From Hymenochaete sp. R1 (taxonomy: Eukaryota; Basidiomycota; Agaricomycetes; Hymenochaetales; Hymenochaetaceae), in contig JAFREE010000155.1 in assembly GCA_019400425.1 (NCBI GenBank), positions 1 to 57,052 on the forward strand: DNA of 57,052 nt, in the 5' to 3' direction. Both the position numbers and the translations under genes were made by a program. Shown in pieces: positions 1-11,400 of the stretch. Under the pieces are notes generated by a model. The model searched no databases. It worked only from the letters and a program-made list of their open reading frames with translations, and was not told the origin of the DNA. The stretch's first letter is position 1. Each line of letters starts with the position of its first letter.

Positions 1-40
1 TTGAGTTCTCTCACAGTGTGTGGACAACTCTTAGAGCTCG

Positions 41-1870
41 CTAGTTGGGAGGTCTTAGGCTTTCTGCCCGAATCGTCAACATCGCACTGCAAGTTGCACT
101 GTGATCGTGACAGTTACGATGGTTGTGCCGGACGATGTTAGTGAAGGTGAGGGCAGCATCAGTAACAGATGAACAAGGGCGTCCGCCAAATTGGCGAAAG
201 TCAACCAGGTTGAACCGATTGACCTCATCCGCAATGCGCTTGGCTACAAGTTTTTCCATGAGTTTCCCCAGGGTTTCAAGTAGAGCGATGGGACGGTAGG
301 AGCGTGGTAGTGAATAGTCTTTTTTGTTTGGCTTGGGTATGACACAAATGAAAGAGGTTTTGAAAGCGGAGGGGAAATGCGAAAGAGATAGGGAAGAATT
401 AAAAAGGTGGAGAAGAAGGTGGGAACAGAGGGGAAAGGCCCATTTAATCAGGCGGTAGGAAATGTTAGAGATGCCGGGTGCAGAAGTGTTGGAAGTTTTT
501 GCAAGAACGGAGGATAGTTCAGACAGAGAGAAAGGGGGAAAAGTACGGGAGGGAAGGGGGGGAGGATCAGATGAGAGGGAAGTCCTGCAAAGTGGACGAC
601 CCGGCGGAAAGAAAGTCTGTCGTAGGAGGACAGCATGATCTTGTGGCGAGTGTGACCATTGGTTGTTATGAATTAGAGGGGGAAGGGCAGGAGATCGACG
701 ACCCTGAGCCCATTTGGCTTTGCGAAAAATGGAGTCAGGATGAGCATCATAACAGAGCTCATCATAGAATTGACGCTTAACACGAGATGTGAGATTGTGA
801 AAAGCGCGTTTGTCCTCCCTCGTTGGGGAGGGTAAGGAGCGAAGGTTATGAAGGGCAGAAATGCATTCCGCGTTCCACCACAGATTATGCGGTCGGTTCG
901 GCGAAAGAGGCTTGGGGGGGTGGAAGGTAGAGGTAGAAGCGAGGGAAAAAGCTGCAATTATTGCAGACGCGAAGTTGTCAAGGTCATCTTCAGAGGTGAT
1001 GGGAATGACTGAAAGTGGGCTGATAGCCTGCTCAAAGGATTCAACCCAATTGTCAGAGAGGCTAGGGTCAATGACAAATGGTCGAAGTTGGGGAGGGGAA
1101 ATGTCCGGAGAAAAGGAAATATCAAGGGTAAACGAAAGATATGCATGATCGGAGCAGAGTGCTTGATCGAAGACTGCCGTCCAATGAGGGACGAAGTCAT
1201 AAAGGAAAAGAGAAGAAGAAATGAATGTTAAATCAAGAGTGGATTGATAACGCGGGGCAAAATAAGTTGCTGTATGCGGTGTATTGAGAAGAGTGAAGGA
1301 GTTAGCTGAGATGGTGTCATAAAAGAGACGAGCAGACTGTGATGTGGAATGCGGGGGAGTGAGAGACCACATAGGATGGTGAAGATTAAAATCGCCAGTA
1401 ACGATGAGGTTATCATACTGAGCGAGAGGGAGATCGTCAAAGGAGTGGACAAATTGATCCTCATGCCCTGGCTGGTTATAAGCCGCCAGGAGGGAAAAGG
1501 AGGGAGTGGTGCGGGAGGTTAGACCCAGAAGAAAGAGAGATGGAGAGAGGGTAGGAGAGATAGAAAAGAGGTGGGAAAGATGCTTGCGGATGTAGATAAT
1601 GACCTTGAAAGGATCAGAATCCGAAAAGGGATGAGGGGGGGTAAAGGACGTCCACATAGGATGTGAGACGGAGCCAAGGATCGGGTGGGGTTCAGAAGAA
1701 TCAAACTGAGGTCGATGACCAACAACGCCACACCATGGTTCAATGAAGATAGCAATGGCGAAGTTGTCATCAATAATAGAGTTGAGAGCAACATGCATAC
1801 GTGCATTGGAGCGGTTGACATTAAGATGAAAAATATGAAGAGGGGATGCGAAAAGGTTGTCACTCATCAT
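41..1870 (-). pseudogene. LINE ORF2: endonuclease plus truncated reverse transcriptase
   Basis: The first ATG of the frame is at 1870; a TTG one codon earlier is not needed. Residues 1 to about 240 form an endonuclease/exonuclease/phosphatase domain, with an FIEPW segment, the TGDFNLHHPMW motif, an STLDLTFIS segment and a terminal CSDHAYLSF motif. Near residue 500 the reverse transcriptase begins, with VIPKPNKKD and SYRPIALLETLGK (RT blocks 1-2). The frame ends at a stop at 41-43, before any recognisable FxxDxxxAFD block or YxDD catalytic box. I found no convincing continuation in the other two frames of the last 120 bases. The copy is therefore frameshifted, rearranged or deleted there, and this part of the protein cannot be an active polymerase as it stands. 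Confidence 0.8.
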
Positions 1871-3635
1871 CAATCATATCAGATCGGTGCGAGCGGGCAT
1901 CTAAATCCGCAATCGGGACTGGCCGATTGGGAAGACGGTACTTCTGTTTGACAGAGCACTCATAGAGAGCATCTGCACGGTGATCGCCCTTGCAAATAGC
2001 GCAGACAGGAGGGTGAGGGCATATGGGATCAGAGTTAGGTTGCTCGCCACAAGCAAAACATTTGTGACGGTGTTGTTGGAAGGTGTGGGGGCCACCACAG
2101 TGGACGCATATAGGAGTTTTGGACTTACATTCAGAGGCGACGTGGCCAGGCTGCCAGCATTGAGAGCATTGGCGGAAGCGGGGTTGGTCGACCCACTTCT
2201 TAGGAAAGACACGCATACCAAACATGTAGAATGGGGTGCGGAGGATCTGTTTCTGTATCGCGTCAGTGGGGTCCTCGACTTCAAAGACAATAGAGGAGGA
2301 GGGAGCAGTAATGTTCTCAACCTTGCGAAGCCATGTCGGTGGCCGGCGGATGGTGAAGTGTTGGACGCATGGGTTGGCTTGAAGGGCACCTAGGAGTTCG
2401 TCCGCTGTGTGGGGTAGGTTAGTGAATGGGTCTAGAAAGGGAACACCTGGCAAGTGAATGGTGGAGCATTTGACAGATTGACAAAGAGTGGGAGGTGGGA
2501 AGTGTTCAAAGACATTTGTGAACTTGTCCGCATGTGTCTGAATGAGCTGGGGGTCAGTACCAAAGGGGAAAGTAAAAACGCAGTTGTTGTTAGAGTTCCA
2601 TTGGGCTCCAAGGGTGCGTATGTTGGAGGTGGCCGGATTGCGGTCGAGGGCGATTTTGAGCTTGGCCAGGAGTTTCTCTGGTAATGGGCGAACTTTAGGC
2701 GGAGCTTGTTTGTTGAAGACAGCCGTGAAACAAAGGAACTGAGCCCCTGGAAGAGGATTGAGACGCTGAGGGGCTGGTTTGGAGTTGGGTTTGGATGATG
2801 GTGCCTTCGATAGTGTGGATGCGGGTGTTAATGCTGATTTTGCGGCCGTTTGGGCAAAGGAAGGTTTGGTGGCAGGAGCGGAGGCATATTGAGCCGGAGT
2901 GGTCGTGAGGTCCGAGGTGAGCGCGGGCCGATGTTCAGAGGCAGAGACATGTTGCGTAATGGTTGCAAGTTGCTTCTGGACCTGTAGGAGGTGCGCCTTG
3001 ACGTTGTAGCCGGTGTCAACTTGTAATCCTAATGCCGAGGCCGTACCTCGCATAGAGGTCTGGATACGGTCCTGCCCTTCCTGGTTCAGGAGAGGGAAGA
3101 GATCAGTGAGTAGGTTAGCCGATGTTTCAAAAATGGAGAGGAGATCAAGGGCATCATAAGGGTTAACCGTGTATTCCGACTGATAAGCAATTTCGCTGAA
3201 ACGTGTCTGGGTGTTGGCGAAAGACTTGAGGAGGGTACGGAAGCGAGCCTGGCAGCGACCACTGTCTTCGGGTGAGCTGACCTTGTCGATTTGAGAGGGG
3301 CGAAAGTTGACCGGGGGAGGCGAGGCCGAAACCGAATGCGATGCCGAAGGAGGAGCCGAAAAAAGGGGAGACCGAATAGAGTGTGAAGGAGAAGGCATGT
3401 GTATGTCCTCCTCCATGTGAAGGGTACGCGTTTCTGCAGGGGGTCGAGCAGGCTCCCCCCCTCCCTCTGGGATAGATTGTGCTAGCAAGGGGTTAGTTAG
3501 GGGAACATGAGACGGGTGGATAGGAGGGGTAGACGAAGACCGGGAAGGACGAGAGGAGAGAGAGGTAAGGGGAGAGGAGAGGGAATCAGGGATAGTGGTA
3601 AAGTCCTGAGGGGGACCACCGGCGGCTCCCGCCAT
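1860..3635 (-). CDS. LINE ORF1, gag-like protein with CCHC zinc knuckles
   Basis: 591 residues from an ATG at 3635. The first 300 residues are Ser/Pro/Thr-rich and low in complexity. The C-terminal 110 residues hold several zinc knuckles: CSQCWQPGHVASEC (CX2CX4HX4C), then C-x2-C/H/C clusters beginning CVHCGG, CFACGE and CAICKGDH. This is the usual nucleic-acid-binding arrangement of LINE ORF1 and gag proteins, which package the element RNA in a ribonucleoprotein. The frame is intact over its full length. Its stop overlaps the ORF2 start within the 11-nt string ATGATGAGTGA, which suggests translation of ORF2 by termination-reinitiation or frameshift. Confidence 0.85.
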   Translation of the reverse strand: MAGAAGGPPQDFTTIPDSLSSPLTSLSSRPSRSSSTPPIHPSHVPLTNPLLAQSIPEGGGEPARPPAETRTLHMEEDIHMPSPSHSIRSPLFSAPPSASHSVSASPPPVNFRPSQIDKVSSPEDSGRCQARFRTLLKSFANTQTRFSEIAYQSEYTVNPYDALDLLSIFETSANLLTDLFPLLNQEGQDRIQTSMRGTASALGLQVDTGYNVKAHLLQVQKQLATITQHVSASEHRPALTSDLTTTPAQYASAPATKPSFAQTAAKSALTPASTLSKAPSSKPNSKPAPQRLNPLPGAQFLCFTAVFNKQAPPKVRPLPEKLLAKLKIALDRNPATSNIRTLGAQWNSNNNCVFTFPFGTDPQLIQTHADKFTNVFEHFPPPTLCQSVKCSTIHLPGVPFLDPFTNLPHTADELLGALQANPCVQHFTIRRPPTWLRKVENITAPSSSIVFEVEDPTDAIQKQILRTPFYMFGMRVFPKKWVDQPRFRQCSQCWQPGHVASECKSKTPICVHCGGPHTFQQHRHKCFACGEQPNSDPICPHPPVCAICKGDHRADALYECSVKQKYRLPNRPVPIADLDARSHRSDMIDDE

Positions 3636-4080
3636 AATTACAACAAAAGGGGGCTATCAGACACACAAACAGACGAGACAAACAAATATCAAAGAGAAAA
3701 CAAAGGAAGAAGAAAAGAAAACCGGCAGACAAGACAGAGATTGAGCACGAAAAGTTGGGCAGCGACGAGGAAAGAAGCGTGGGAAAAATGGTGATGGTGG
3801 TGGTTAAAGGGCAAGGAGCGACGACGTGGGAGAGTACGAGCACCCGAGGGGCCACGTACAGACCACCCACCCGTCCGACAAGGAGGGGAAGGACTGGACT
3901 GGGTGGCACCCTCGATGTTAATGCACGCGACCTCCCATTGCTCCCTCTCCTTGAGTTTTTTTTTGGCGAGAGGGGCGGGGCGGGGGCGCGTCCGCGCGAG
4001 CGGGGAGAGCTCGACTGGGGAAAGAGAAGCTGTGTGGATGGGGTGGGTTGATATAGGGCTTGGGAAAGCGTGAGAGTTCT
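3636..4080 (-). promoter_or_regulatory. Probable LINE 5' untranslated region
   Basis: Sequence between ORF1 and the presumed 5' end of the element. It is purine-rich on the plus strand, hence pyrimidine-rich in the sense of the element. LINE promoters are usually internal and lie here. No specific promoter motif was recognised and the outer limit is uncertain. Confidence 0.35.
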
Positions 4081-4596
4081 ATAAAATTACGTAAGGCATT
4101 TGCAAGTGCTGGGACTTTTCGAATTGTGATTGGCCAGAGATTATGAGCGCTCCGAGTTTGGATTATGGATTGAATTGACAGTTGACAGCAAGAATGTTGG
4201 TCTCTGGTCACGTTGTGGAGCGTGGAATGTTCCAGAAAGATCAGCCAATAATCTAATATTGTAATTCTAAAGGAAGGAAAAGAATATTAATGGCAGTAAT
4301 ATTAATGTGCTGTTCATATCGGATCAGGCATCAGGCAAAAGATTTGTTCATTTTGCCATTTATATAATAGTGCAACGCAGACGCGCCCGCAGCTCCGTGC
4401 TGCGTCAATATTTTTGGAATTTATTAAGTGATACAAAAGAAGGACAGCCTCGTACTCATTATACTGCTGTGTCCAGTCCAGGAGGCAGGATGCGAAAAGA
4501 AACGCTACATTAGTACACTACTACGTATACGGGACTACAAAATCTGGGTTCGTGCTTCGGCTCAGTTCGCTTTCACGGATAGGTCATGGTTATGGA
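4081..4596. other. Intergenic, AT-rich
   Basis: No gene seen. It contains AT-rich stretches with repeated AATATTAAT-like words near 4255-4300. It probably includes the 3' untranslated region of palA, which ends at 4597 on the minus strand. Confidence 0.5.
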
Positions 4597-7500
4597 TCAT
4601 GGATGGGACCGCCACTCGTTCGAGTCCGGTGGGGGTAAATCGAGCGAGACGTTGTTTGCATTATGATGGGAACGTTGTGGGACGCTGAATGCCAGATTTG
4701 CCGAGGATGCACGGGGCGTCGGGAGCTTGTCCTCGTCAATCTGGAGCGCTTCGAGGCTGAGGGTCAAGGTACTAAGAGACGCAAGAGTTAGCTTAGTCTG
4801 CGGCAATTTATAAGGAAGGAGAAGGCGGAAATTCGTACTGGACTTCGTCGCGCCGTGACCGGACCCACTCTTTGCATGCTTCTCTGAATTGCACTAGAAT
4901 GTTTGCCAGGTCGTTGTAAAACTATAATGACGAGATATGCACGTAAATAATTTGCGAAGCCATGAAAAACATTCATAAGGACGCTCACCTTCAGACCTTC
5001 GTCCAAATTACGAATAATCTCTCGATACTTGTGATAAGCCAAATCAAGGGATTGCAGCGCATGCTCGCGCTCCTTGGTGACTGGGTCGTCCTGGCGCGAC
5101 TGTATGAATTGCTGATGACATGACTGTCGAGTCGCCATAGCACAAAATCAACAATACCGTCACGAGAAGCATTCGAATGTGGAAAGGAGAAAAGATACAC
5201 ACCCTAATCGAGCCTATCAACTCCTCCTGCCTCGTTGCCCCATCATCCATCTCCTCCCGGAACCGCTCATACTTCCCAAGTTCCTGTTCGATCGTGTCCT
5301 CAAACATCGCAGGCTGCACCTCCGTCCACAACTCAATCCCTGCCGCCTCGCGTGCAATCCTCGGCTGTATCTCATCTGTATCTGCAAGCCGCCGCACGCG
5401 CTGAGAGACGTGATTCCGATTGTTGCGTAGCTCGTCGAGAGACTCGAGGTGGCTTCGAAGCTGGCGGGCGTGTTTTTGCGTTTTGAGCGCTGCGGTGCTG
5501 TTTGAGTGAGCCGTTGACATGGATGAGGATGGGATCCATTCTTCCAGCTCTTTCTGCGGTGAAAAAAAAAGAAGGGTACATGAGAACCACCTGTACGATC
5601 GGATTTCTTTTATCGGAATTGGAAAACCCCTCACCTCATCCCAAGTGAGCCGTGTGACGGCCTCTTCCCACTCCTCCCACTTCTGACGCACGGTCTCGTC
5701 CGCCTGGGCCGCGTTGTCCAGCAAACTGCGATATCTCCTCTCTTTCTTCGCCAGCTCAACATTAGCTTCAAAGGACGGCGCTCGAGTCCACGGTCTCCGC
5801 TCCCGCTTTGCATCTTTGCGCATACCTTCGTCTTCCGAGGCTTCCTGGTCCAGCATATCCATAGCCTTTGTACGAGATCAATTTCGAACAAAAAAATTCC
5901 AGAGAGATCGAAACCAACCTGGTCGAGTATACCCCTGCAGTACTGAGCAAAATCATCGACACTCTCAACTGTACGGTCTATTCGAGCCAACCCGTCCTCT
6001 AATTGAATCTCCTCCGCTTTCCGTAGAAGACTCGGGGGAAGCCCAATATGCCTGTCAAGTGCTTCGAGAGCAGCAGGGAGACTCAGCTCCTGCAGAACGC
6101 TTATAATCATCTCAACACGCATACAATCATCCAAAACTGATCAGACTTACTTATCGACCTGATCATTAAGTTCCGTCATCCTATCCGTAACCTCTTCCTG
6201 AAGCCAATTCTGCAACCTGTTACGATATATCGCTTTTTGAGCAGTGCTCTCATCAGCATCCCATAACCGATCCCGCCGGACTTTGTCTATCTATGAATCT
6301 ATCAACTCACCCACAGCAACCTTGGCACCCCACGCTAAGAGCTCGCCGAAAAGAACTCCGTCCTCGGCGACAAGGCTCTTGAGGTCTTGCAGCTGACTGG
6401 GTACGGAGCTTTTTACGAGATCGTACTCTTGGACAGCGGGAAGGGAAGAAAAAGGAGGGACGTCTTGATGATAAATGAGGTCGTTATCTCTTTCCGCCCT
6501 GGTGATGTGTTTCTCAAGTGCATCCACTAAAGACTGGGGGGGGGGGGGGGTGAAACATAAGTATCAGATCCAGTATCAGATTCAGTGCAAATAATGGTTG
6601 TGCACCTTAATATCGTTCAGCACTGCTTTAGAGACATAAGATCTGCGCGAAGCTTCATACGTCTTTTTGGCTATTCTTCGGGCTTCAAAAAGACGAGAAA
6701 GCTCGTGTCCATATTTGTTTGCCTCTAGATCGCTCATACTCTTTCTATACTGAGCCGCTGCCTCAAAATGATGTCGCTTGGCGTCAATGTGAGCAAGCCA
6801 TTCCTACTTGCGTCTTCAGATTCGGAGCAAATTGCATGAACCAATGGAAGCAAATACCGATCGAAAGGAGTCGTCCGTGTTTCCTTGCCTGATAGTAATA
6901 ATCGAGAGGCGGTAATAGTGCGAGACCTTCCAAGACAAGATTAAATTCAGCGGAAACGAATGCGATCAAAGCTTGAGATGTACCTGAGAAGCCAGCCTGG
7001 CTATGATGCCATTCTTGAGATGGTCTAGAGTATCAAGCGTCAGATCGCAAACGGACACCTAAAGGGCTACCTCACCTACCGACAACAGCGATTTGCCAGG
7101 CACATTCCTGAGCCTGGGCGAGCATGAGATACTCCAAGCCTTTGATGACTGACTCCGACAGTTCCGCAGGGTAAAATTCCTGGTCTATCGAGCGTGCTAA
7201 AATTGGTACCACGGAGCCTAAAAGGAGCGATAAGACACCTGCAGCGTTCTACCCAAGCGGCGTTAGCGATTGCACGCATTTCCATTCGCTGGAGGTGAAG
7301 AGAGCAAAGGAGATGATAATTGATCTGACCTGGAGGTGTTGACTTGCACGCTTTATTCCTTCGGCGTTAGACCGATTTTCTGCGAGTGCGAGTTGGGAGT
7401 AGAGGGACGCGAGGTTGAAGAGGACGGAGGCGCGCTCGAACGCGAGGTTGGTTAGGGTACAGAAGGTGCTTGATTCACTGAGCGAAGACGAGTACGAAAC

Positions 7501-7873
7501 GGGTAAGCCGATCTAGACAACGTTAGAGGCTACATCTGAAGATGAATCGACGATTATGTTCTTACTCACGTCCGCAGGTAGCTTCGTTAAGATGAAAGTA
7601 AGCTGGGCGAAGTATCTTGTGACCACACGAGCTGAAAGTTAAGAAAAGTAAAGGTTGATGGGAGAAAGTTGCGCACTTCATCAATGCATGTAGCTTGGAT
7701 GGGTGGACGGAATTGCTCGTAGCTTCTTTCCTATACTCCTCCCATCGTTCAATATCCCACTTGAATGTTTCCGGGTGCGTGTCGGGATGGTTGGCTTGTA
7801 AGTAGTCGAGTACAGCTTGACGGATAGGTATCGGACACGTCTTCTTTGGTGGGATGGAAAGCTGGTTCGACAT
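4597..7873 (-). CDS. palA: PalA/Rim20 (ALIX family) pH-response scaffold
   Basis: BRO1-domain protein of about 808 residues in some 15 exons. PalA/Rim20 binds ESCRT-III (Snf7/Vps32) through BRO1 and the YPXL motifs of PacC/Rim101 through its V domain, allowing proteolytic activation of PacC at the endosome. Exon starts and ends fit frame at 7873-7677, 7615-7570, 7512-7330, 7248-7080, 7024-6984, 6926-6858, 6803-6606, 6533-6311, 6286-6151, 6099-5919, 5865-5635, 5553-5203, 5111-4989, 4921-4844 and 4797-4597. Diagnostic pieces are the N-terminus MSNQLSIPPKKTCPIPIRQ, ALMKYFAQLTFILTKLPAD, AFERASVLFNLASLYSQLA, EWLAHIDAKRHHFEAAAQYR, and a long helical V domain ending in KEREHALQSLDLAYHKYRE. The C-terminal DLPPPDSNEW resembles the proline-rich tail of family members. 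The junction into the last exon is the least certain: the donor GTCCAG is weak, and skipping it would end the protein at a nearby TAA. Confidence 0.88.
6536..6550 (-). repeat. 15-nt G/C homopolymer serving as polypyrimidine tract
   Basis: Fifteen consecutive G on the plus strand. On the coding strand it is a C15 run directly followed by AG, so it forms the polypyrimidine tract and 3' splice site before the palA exon at 6533-6311. Confidence 0.8.
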
Positions 7874-8498
7874 GGGTAGACAGACCCAGACAAAGAGACG
7901 TTGGGTGATGGTAAAGGAGGTGAAAGGGGAGGGGGGGTTGAGAGAGAAAGCTTGCGAATGGTTACCGAGAGCGCATTAGCCAAGCTTCACAGCCCCGCCG
8001 GTGGATGTCTTGGCGGAAGCTTTTTTTTGTACGCTACTTGAGGACGAGATATATGTGAGACTTAAAAATACGGGCTGAATAAGATTAGTGTATGCGAGCT
8101 GAGTGAATGCTGGCAAAGAGGAGAAGGGAGAGCGTTGAAGACATGCAGGTTGGCAATTCGACTGGAGGTCAGCAGTCGGCGGATGATGGAGGCTGTCCAC
8201 TCCTTTGTTTGCTCTGCTCGCGGTGGCTGTCGATCCTCTCGACTCACTGACTGGCTCTGACTCTGACTGAGTGACTCTCCGCTCGACGCAACGTTGTTCA
8301 AGATTTATTATAATTATTTAATTATTGTCGCCCTTTCATCTCCCTGCCTGTGGCCTCTACGCACACGACACCCGCTGCAACCCTTAACTCTTTCTCTCTC
8401 TCTTTCACCTACCACATACTTCGGCTACTCGTGCCCATATCAAAAATTAGTTTTGCTCTTTGTCGACTTCTGGAATTTTGCTTAGGTGTTTGCCAGTA
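7874..8498. promoter_or_regulatory. Divergent promoter region of palA and LOS1
   Basis: 625 bp between two head-to-head genes. The palA side carries one GCCAAG hexamer at 7979-7984, matching the PacC/Rim101 consensus GCCARG. The LOS1 side has a pyrimidine-rich stretch (8388-8420, CTCTCTCT-type), common upstream of fungal start codons. Confidence 0.5.
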
Positions 8499-11400
8499 AT
8501 GTCAGACCTAGAACAGATCGAGAAAGCAATCCTCGTGGCCTCAGACCCTACACAAGCGCCATTACACCACGATGCCCTCCAATTCATACAGAACGCCGTC
8601 AAGAACTCTCAGGACCCTTGGAGAATCGGCCTCGCCTTCTTTGTCGACACAAACTTGGACGGCTCGAGAAAGTACCAACCACAGGTCCGGTTCTATGGGC
8701 TGCGCATACTCGAAGATTTCCTCGATAGCCGCTACAACCCGCTCCCCCAAGACGCTTTCGAGCAGTTACGGCAGCTGCTCGTGGAGTATATCCAAACAGA
8801 ATACACGCAAGGCTCGGCAGAAGCAAGCGCTCCCTGTAAGCATACATTCACCTTTCTCTCTTCGCGTCATGGCCATGGGTAACTTCCCAGACTTTGCGTT
8901 ATTCTACAGACCTCCGAAATAAGTTCTCGCACACGTTGACACTCTTCTTCCTCTGCACGTACCTGGAACAGTGGCCGTCGTTCTTCACAGACCTTTTCAC
9001 CCTCATCCAATCCCCATCCGCCAGTGGATCCGGTACACCCGTATACAATCCTCACGTCGCCCTTCTCCTCTTTCACCTCGTTTCAGAGATCTCTGGGGAG
9101 GTCGCGGATCAGATACTGAAATCAGCACGACAGCACTCGGGACAAAGACACTATCGAGATGGGAGAGTGAGAGACGCGGTCCGGGAACGAGACGCAAATC
9201 AAATCAACGATGCAGTCTTGACAATCGTCGCGGACTCTGCGGAAAGGCTAGGGAATATAAGGAAAACTGGTGGTGGTGGAAGCTTAGAGCTCTTAGAAGA
9301 AGTAATTGATTGGGGCGTTAGAACTTTTGGATCCTATGTTGGTACGCGTGTTACTTTCTTTTCTCGAGCAATCTCTCACATTAGCATTTAGGCTGGATTG
9401 ATATCAACCTTACCGTGACCCCGATGACCATCTCTCTATTATTTTCCCTCCTTTCCGACCCATCTCTTCCTATCCGTCTAGCCACATCCGTTGCGCTTCT
9501 TCGCATAGTCGCAAAAGGCTTAAAAGAACCTGGTGACAAAATACAGCTGTTCAAGGTTCTTTCTCTGGGCCAAGTTCTCGCAGCTTTAGAAGAAAAGACC
9601 AGACAAGAACAAACAGCTCGAGGTGCCGACACAGACGAAGGGGAAGAATCGTACCGGGAATCTTTAGGTCGCCTTCTCAATGGATTGGGCCTTGAGCTTA
9701 TAAAGCTTGCTGACGACGTGTGTTTCTTCATCGATATACATGAACAGTTTTCTGAAATTTTATCTCGATGTAGAACAATGCACCAGAACAGGTAAGGGTT
9801 GAGGCATTATCGATGCTGGCCGAACTTCGCCCAACCCTTCTGAGATTCCTTGCGGACCCATACGACGATACAACCACCACCATCTTCCCCACCCTCTCGA
9901 GCATCCTTAGTACCGTAAGTGTTCCTTCTTATTAGATTGATACATATGACTGATGAGTTGTCCACTAGCTGAAAAAGACGAAACGATCTGCTCCGCAAGA
10001 TATCACGAATGATATCCGAGACTTCCTTTCCTCCTTCCTTAGCGCTCTCTTACAAAAAATGAAATGGGATGAAGATTCAGATCCTAACGATGCGGACGAT
10101 GACGATGCACAAGCATTCGAGGTGCTGCGAAATGTTCGTGGCATTACCTTATTTCCAATACACAAAATTGACGGCTCGTTTTTATAGATAGATCTTCGTA
10201 ATCAACTAGATTCTGCTGTCGTGATCGACCAAGATTTAGTCATAAGTGCTATTCAACGGCTCGTCATGGATACCCTCGCGGCGTACGAAACTGGATCACC
10301 TCTCAAATGGAATGAGGCAGAACTTGCGATCCACCTCGTCTACATCTTCGGCGAAATTAACAAATGTGAACAATGCAGTATTTAATGAGACTGCACTGTA
10401 CTAACTTCGTTTGTAGCAGGTGGAAAGGGGAGAGCGGCGTTCTGCCAAGCACCTGTCGTTGCAAAAGAGTTACGAAAAGGAACAGACTATTCTGACTTCC
10501 CTCTAACTATCCACGGCGAAATGTTGATGGGCTTAGTTCGGTCAGGCATAGTCTCATATCCTCACCAGTCCGTGACCATGCAATTCTTTGAAACATGTGC
10601 AAGATATGCAGACTTCTTTAAGGTGCGGAAAGAATGCGTTATTCCCTTGCTGGAGGCAATGGTTGGCCCAATGTAAGTTTAAGACTCCTTCGACCATCGT
10701 GAACTTGATCTTTAAATATGCATTTACACATTTACAGGGGTATTCATAACTCGAATACACGATTTCGGTCGCGGATGTTCTACCTATTCCAAAAGTTCAT
10801 TAAAGAAGACCGAAGCGATATTCCGCTGAACATCGTCGTTACGCTGCTGAACGGTATTCGCGATGTTACTGTCATTTCCGTAGATCTACCAGAGTTAGAG
10901 AATCCAAGTGAAGAGGACCTTTTAACAGAGGCTATCAACAAACCCGGGACCTTTGACTCTCAGCTTTATCTCTTCGAGGTCATCGGCCTTCTGGTCTCAT
11001 TACGTTACCAGAACAGTGAAGAGGCTACCTCGCTCCTCCTCAGCTTCGTCCAACCCCTCCTCGACGATCTCGAAACCAACCTTAAGTCCATCAAGAGCGC
11101 CCAAGACGTCGTCCCAATCTTAAAAGTCCACCATATCGTCATGGCTCTCGGCGACATCGCGCATGGATTCCCAGACTACCCAGACCCCGTACCGGAGAAC
11201 TACATCGCCCCACCAATTCCCGTCTTCCGTCAAATGACGCAAGCCATCGTCGTCTCCCTCGAAGCCATGAACGTCTTCAAGCCCGTGCGAGACGCGGCGC
11301 GCTTCGCGTTCACGCGCATGGTCGCTACGACGGGCGCGAACATCATCGACTTCATCCCCGCACTCATGTCGAGTCTGCTCTCGCACTTCGAACCGACAGA

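Larger units (their letters stand above)
1..4080 (-). mobile_element. Non-LTR (LINE) retrotransposon, 5' part
   Basis: A two-ORF LINE in minus orientation. ORF1 is a gag-like protein with CCHC knuckles. ORF2 carries an apurinic-type endonuclease followed by the beginning of a reverse transcriptase. The endonuclease type, the CCHC ORF1 and the fungal host fit Tad-like elements or a related clade; the clade is inferred, not shown. The 5' end is present and the 3' part is missing or lies beyond the window edge. This is the reverse of the usual 5' truncation. The outer 5' boundary near 4080 is a guess, because without the other end no target-site duplication can be defined. Sequence upstream of ORF1 is strongly purine-rich on the plus strand. 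Confidence 0.85.

Noticed and set aside
4612..4640. GTTCGAGTCC, a tRNA B-box-like string
   Set aside because: It lies in the last palA exon on the opposite strand, where it encodes DLPPPDSNEW, and no acceptor or anticodon stem surrounds it.
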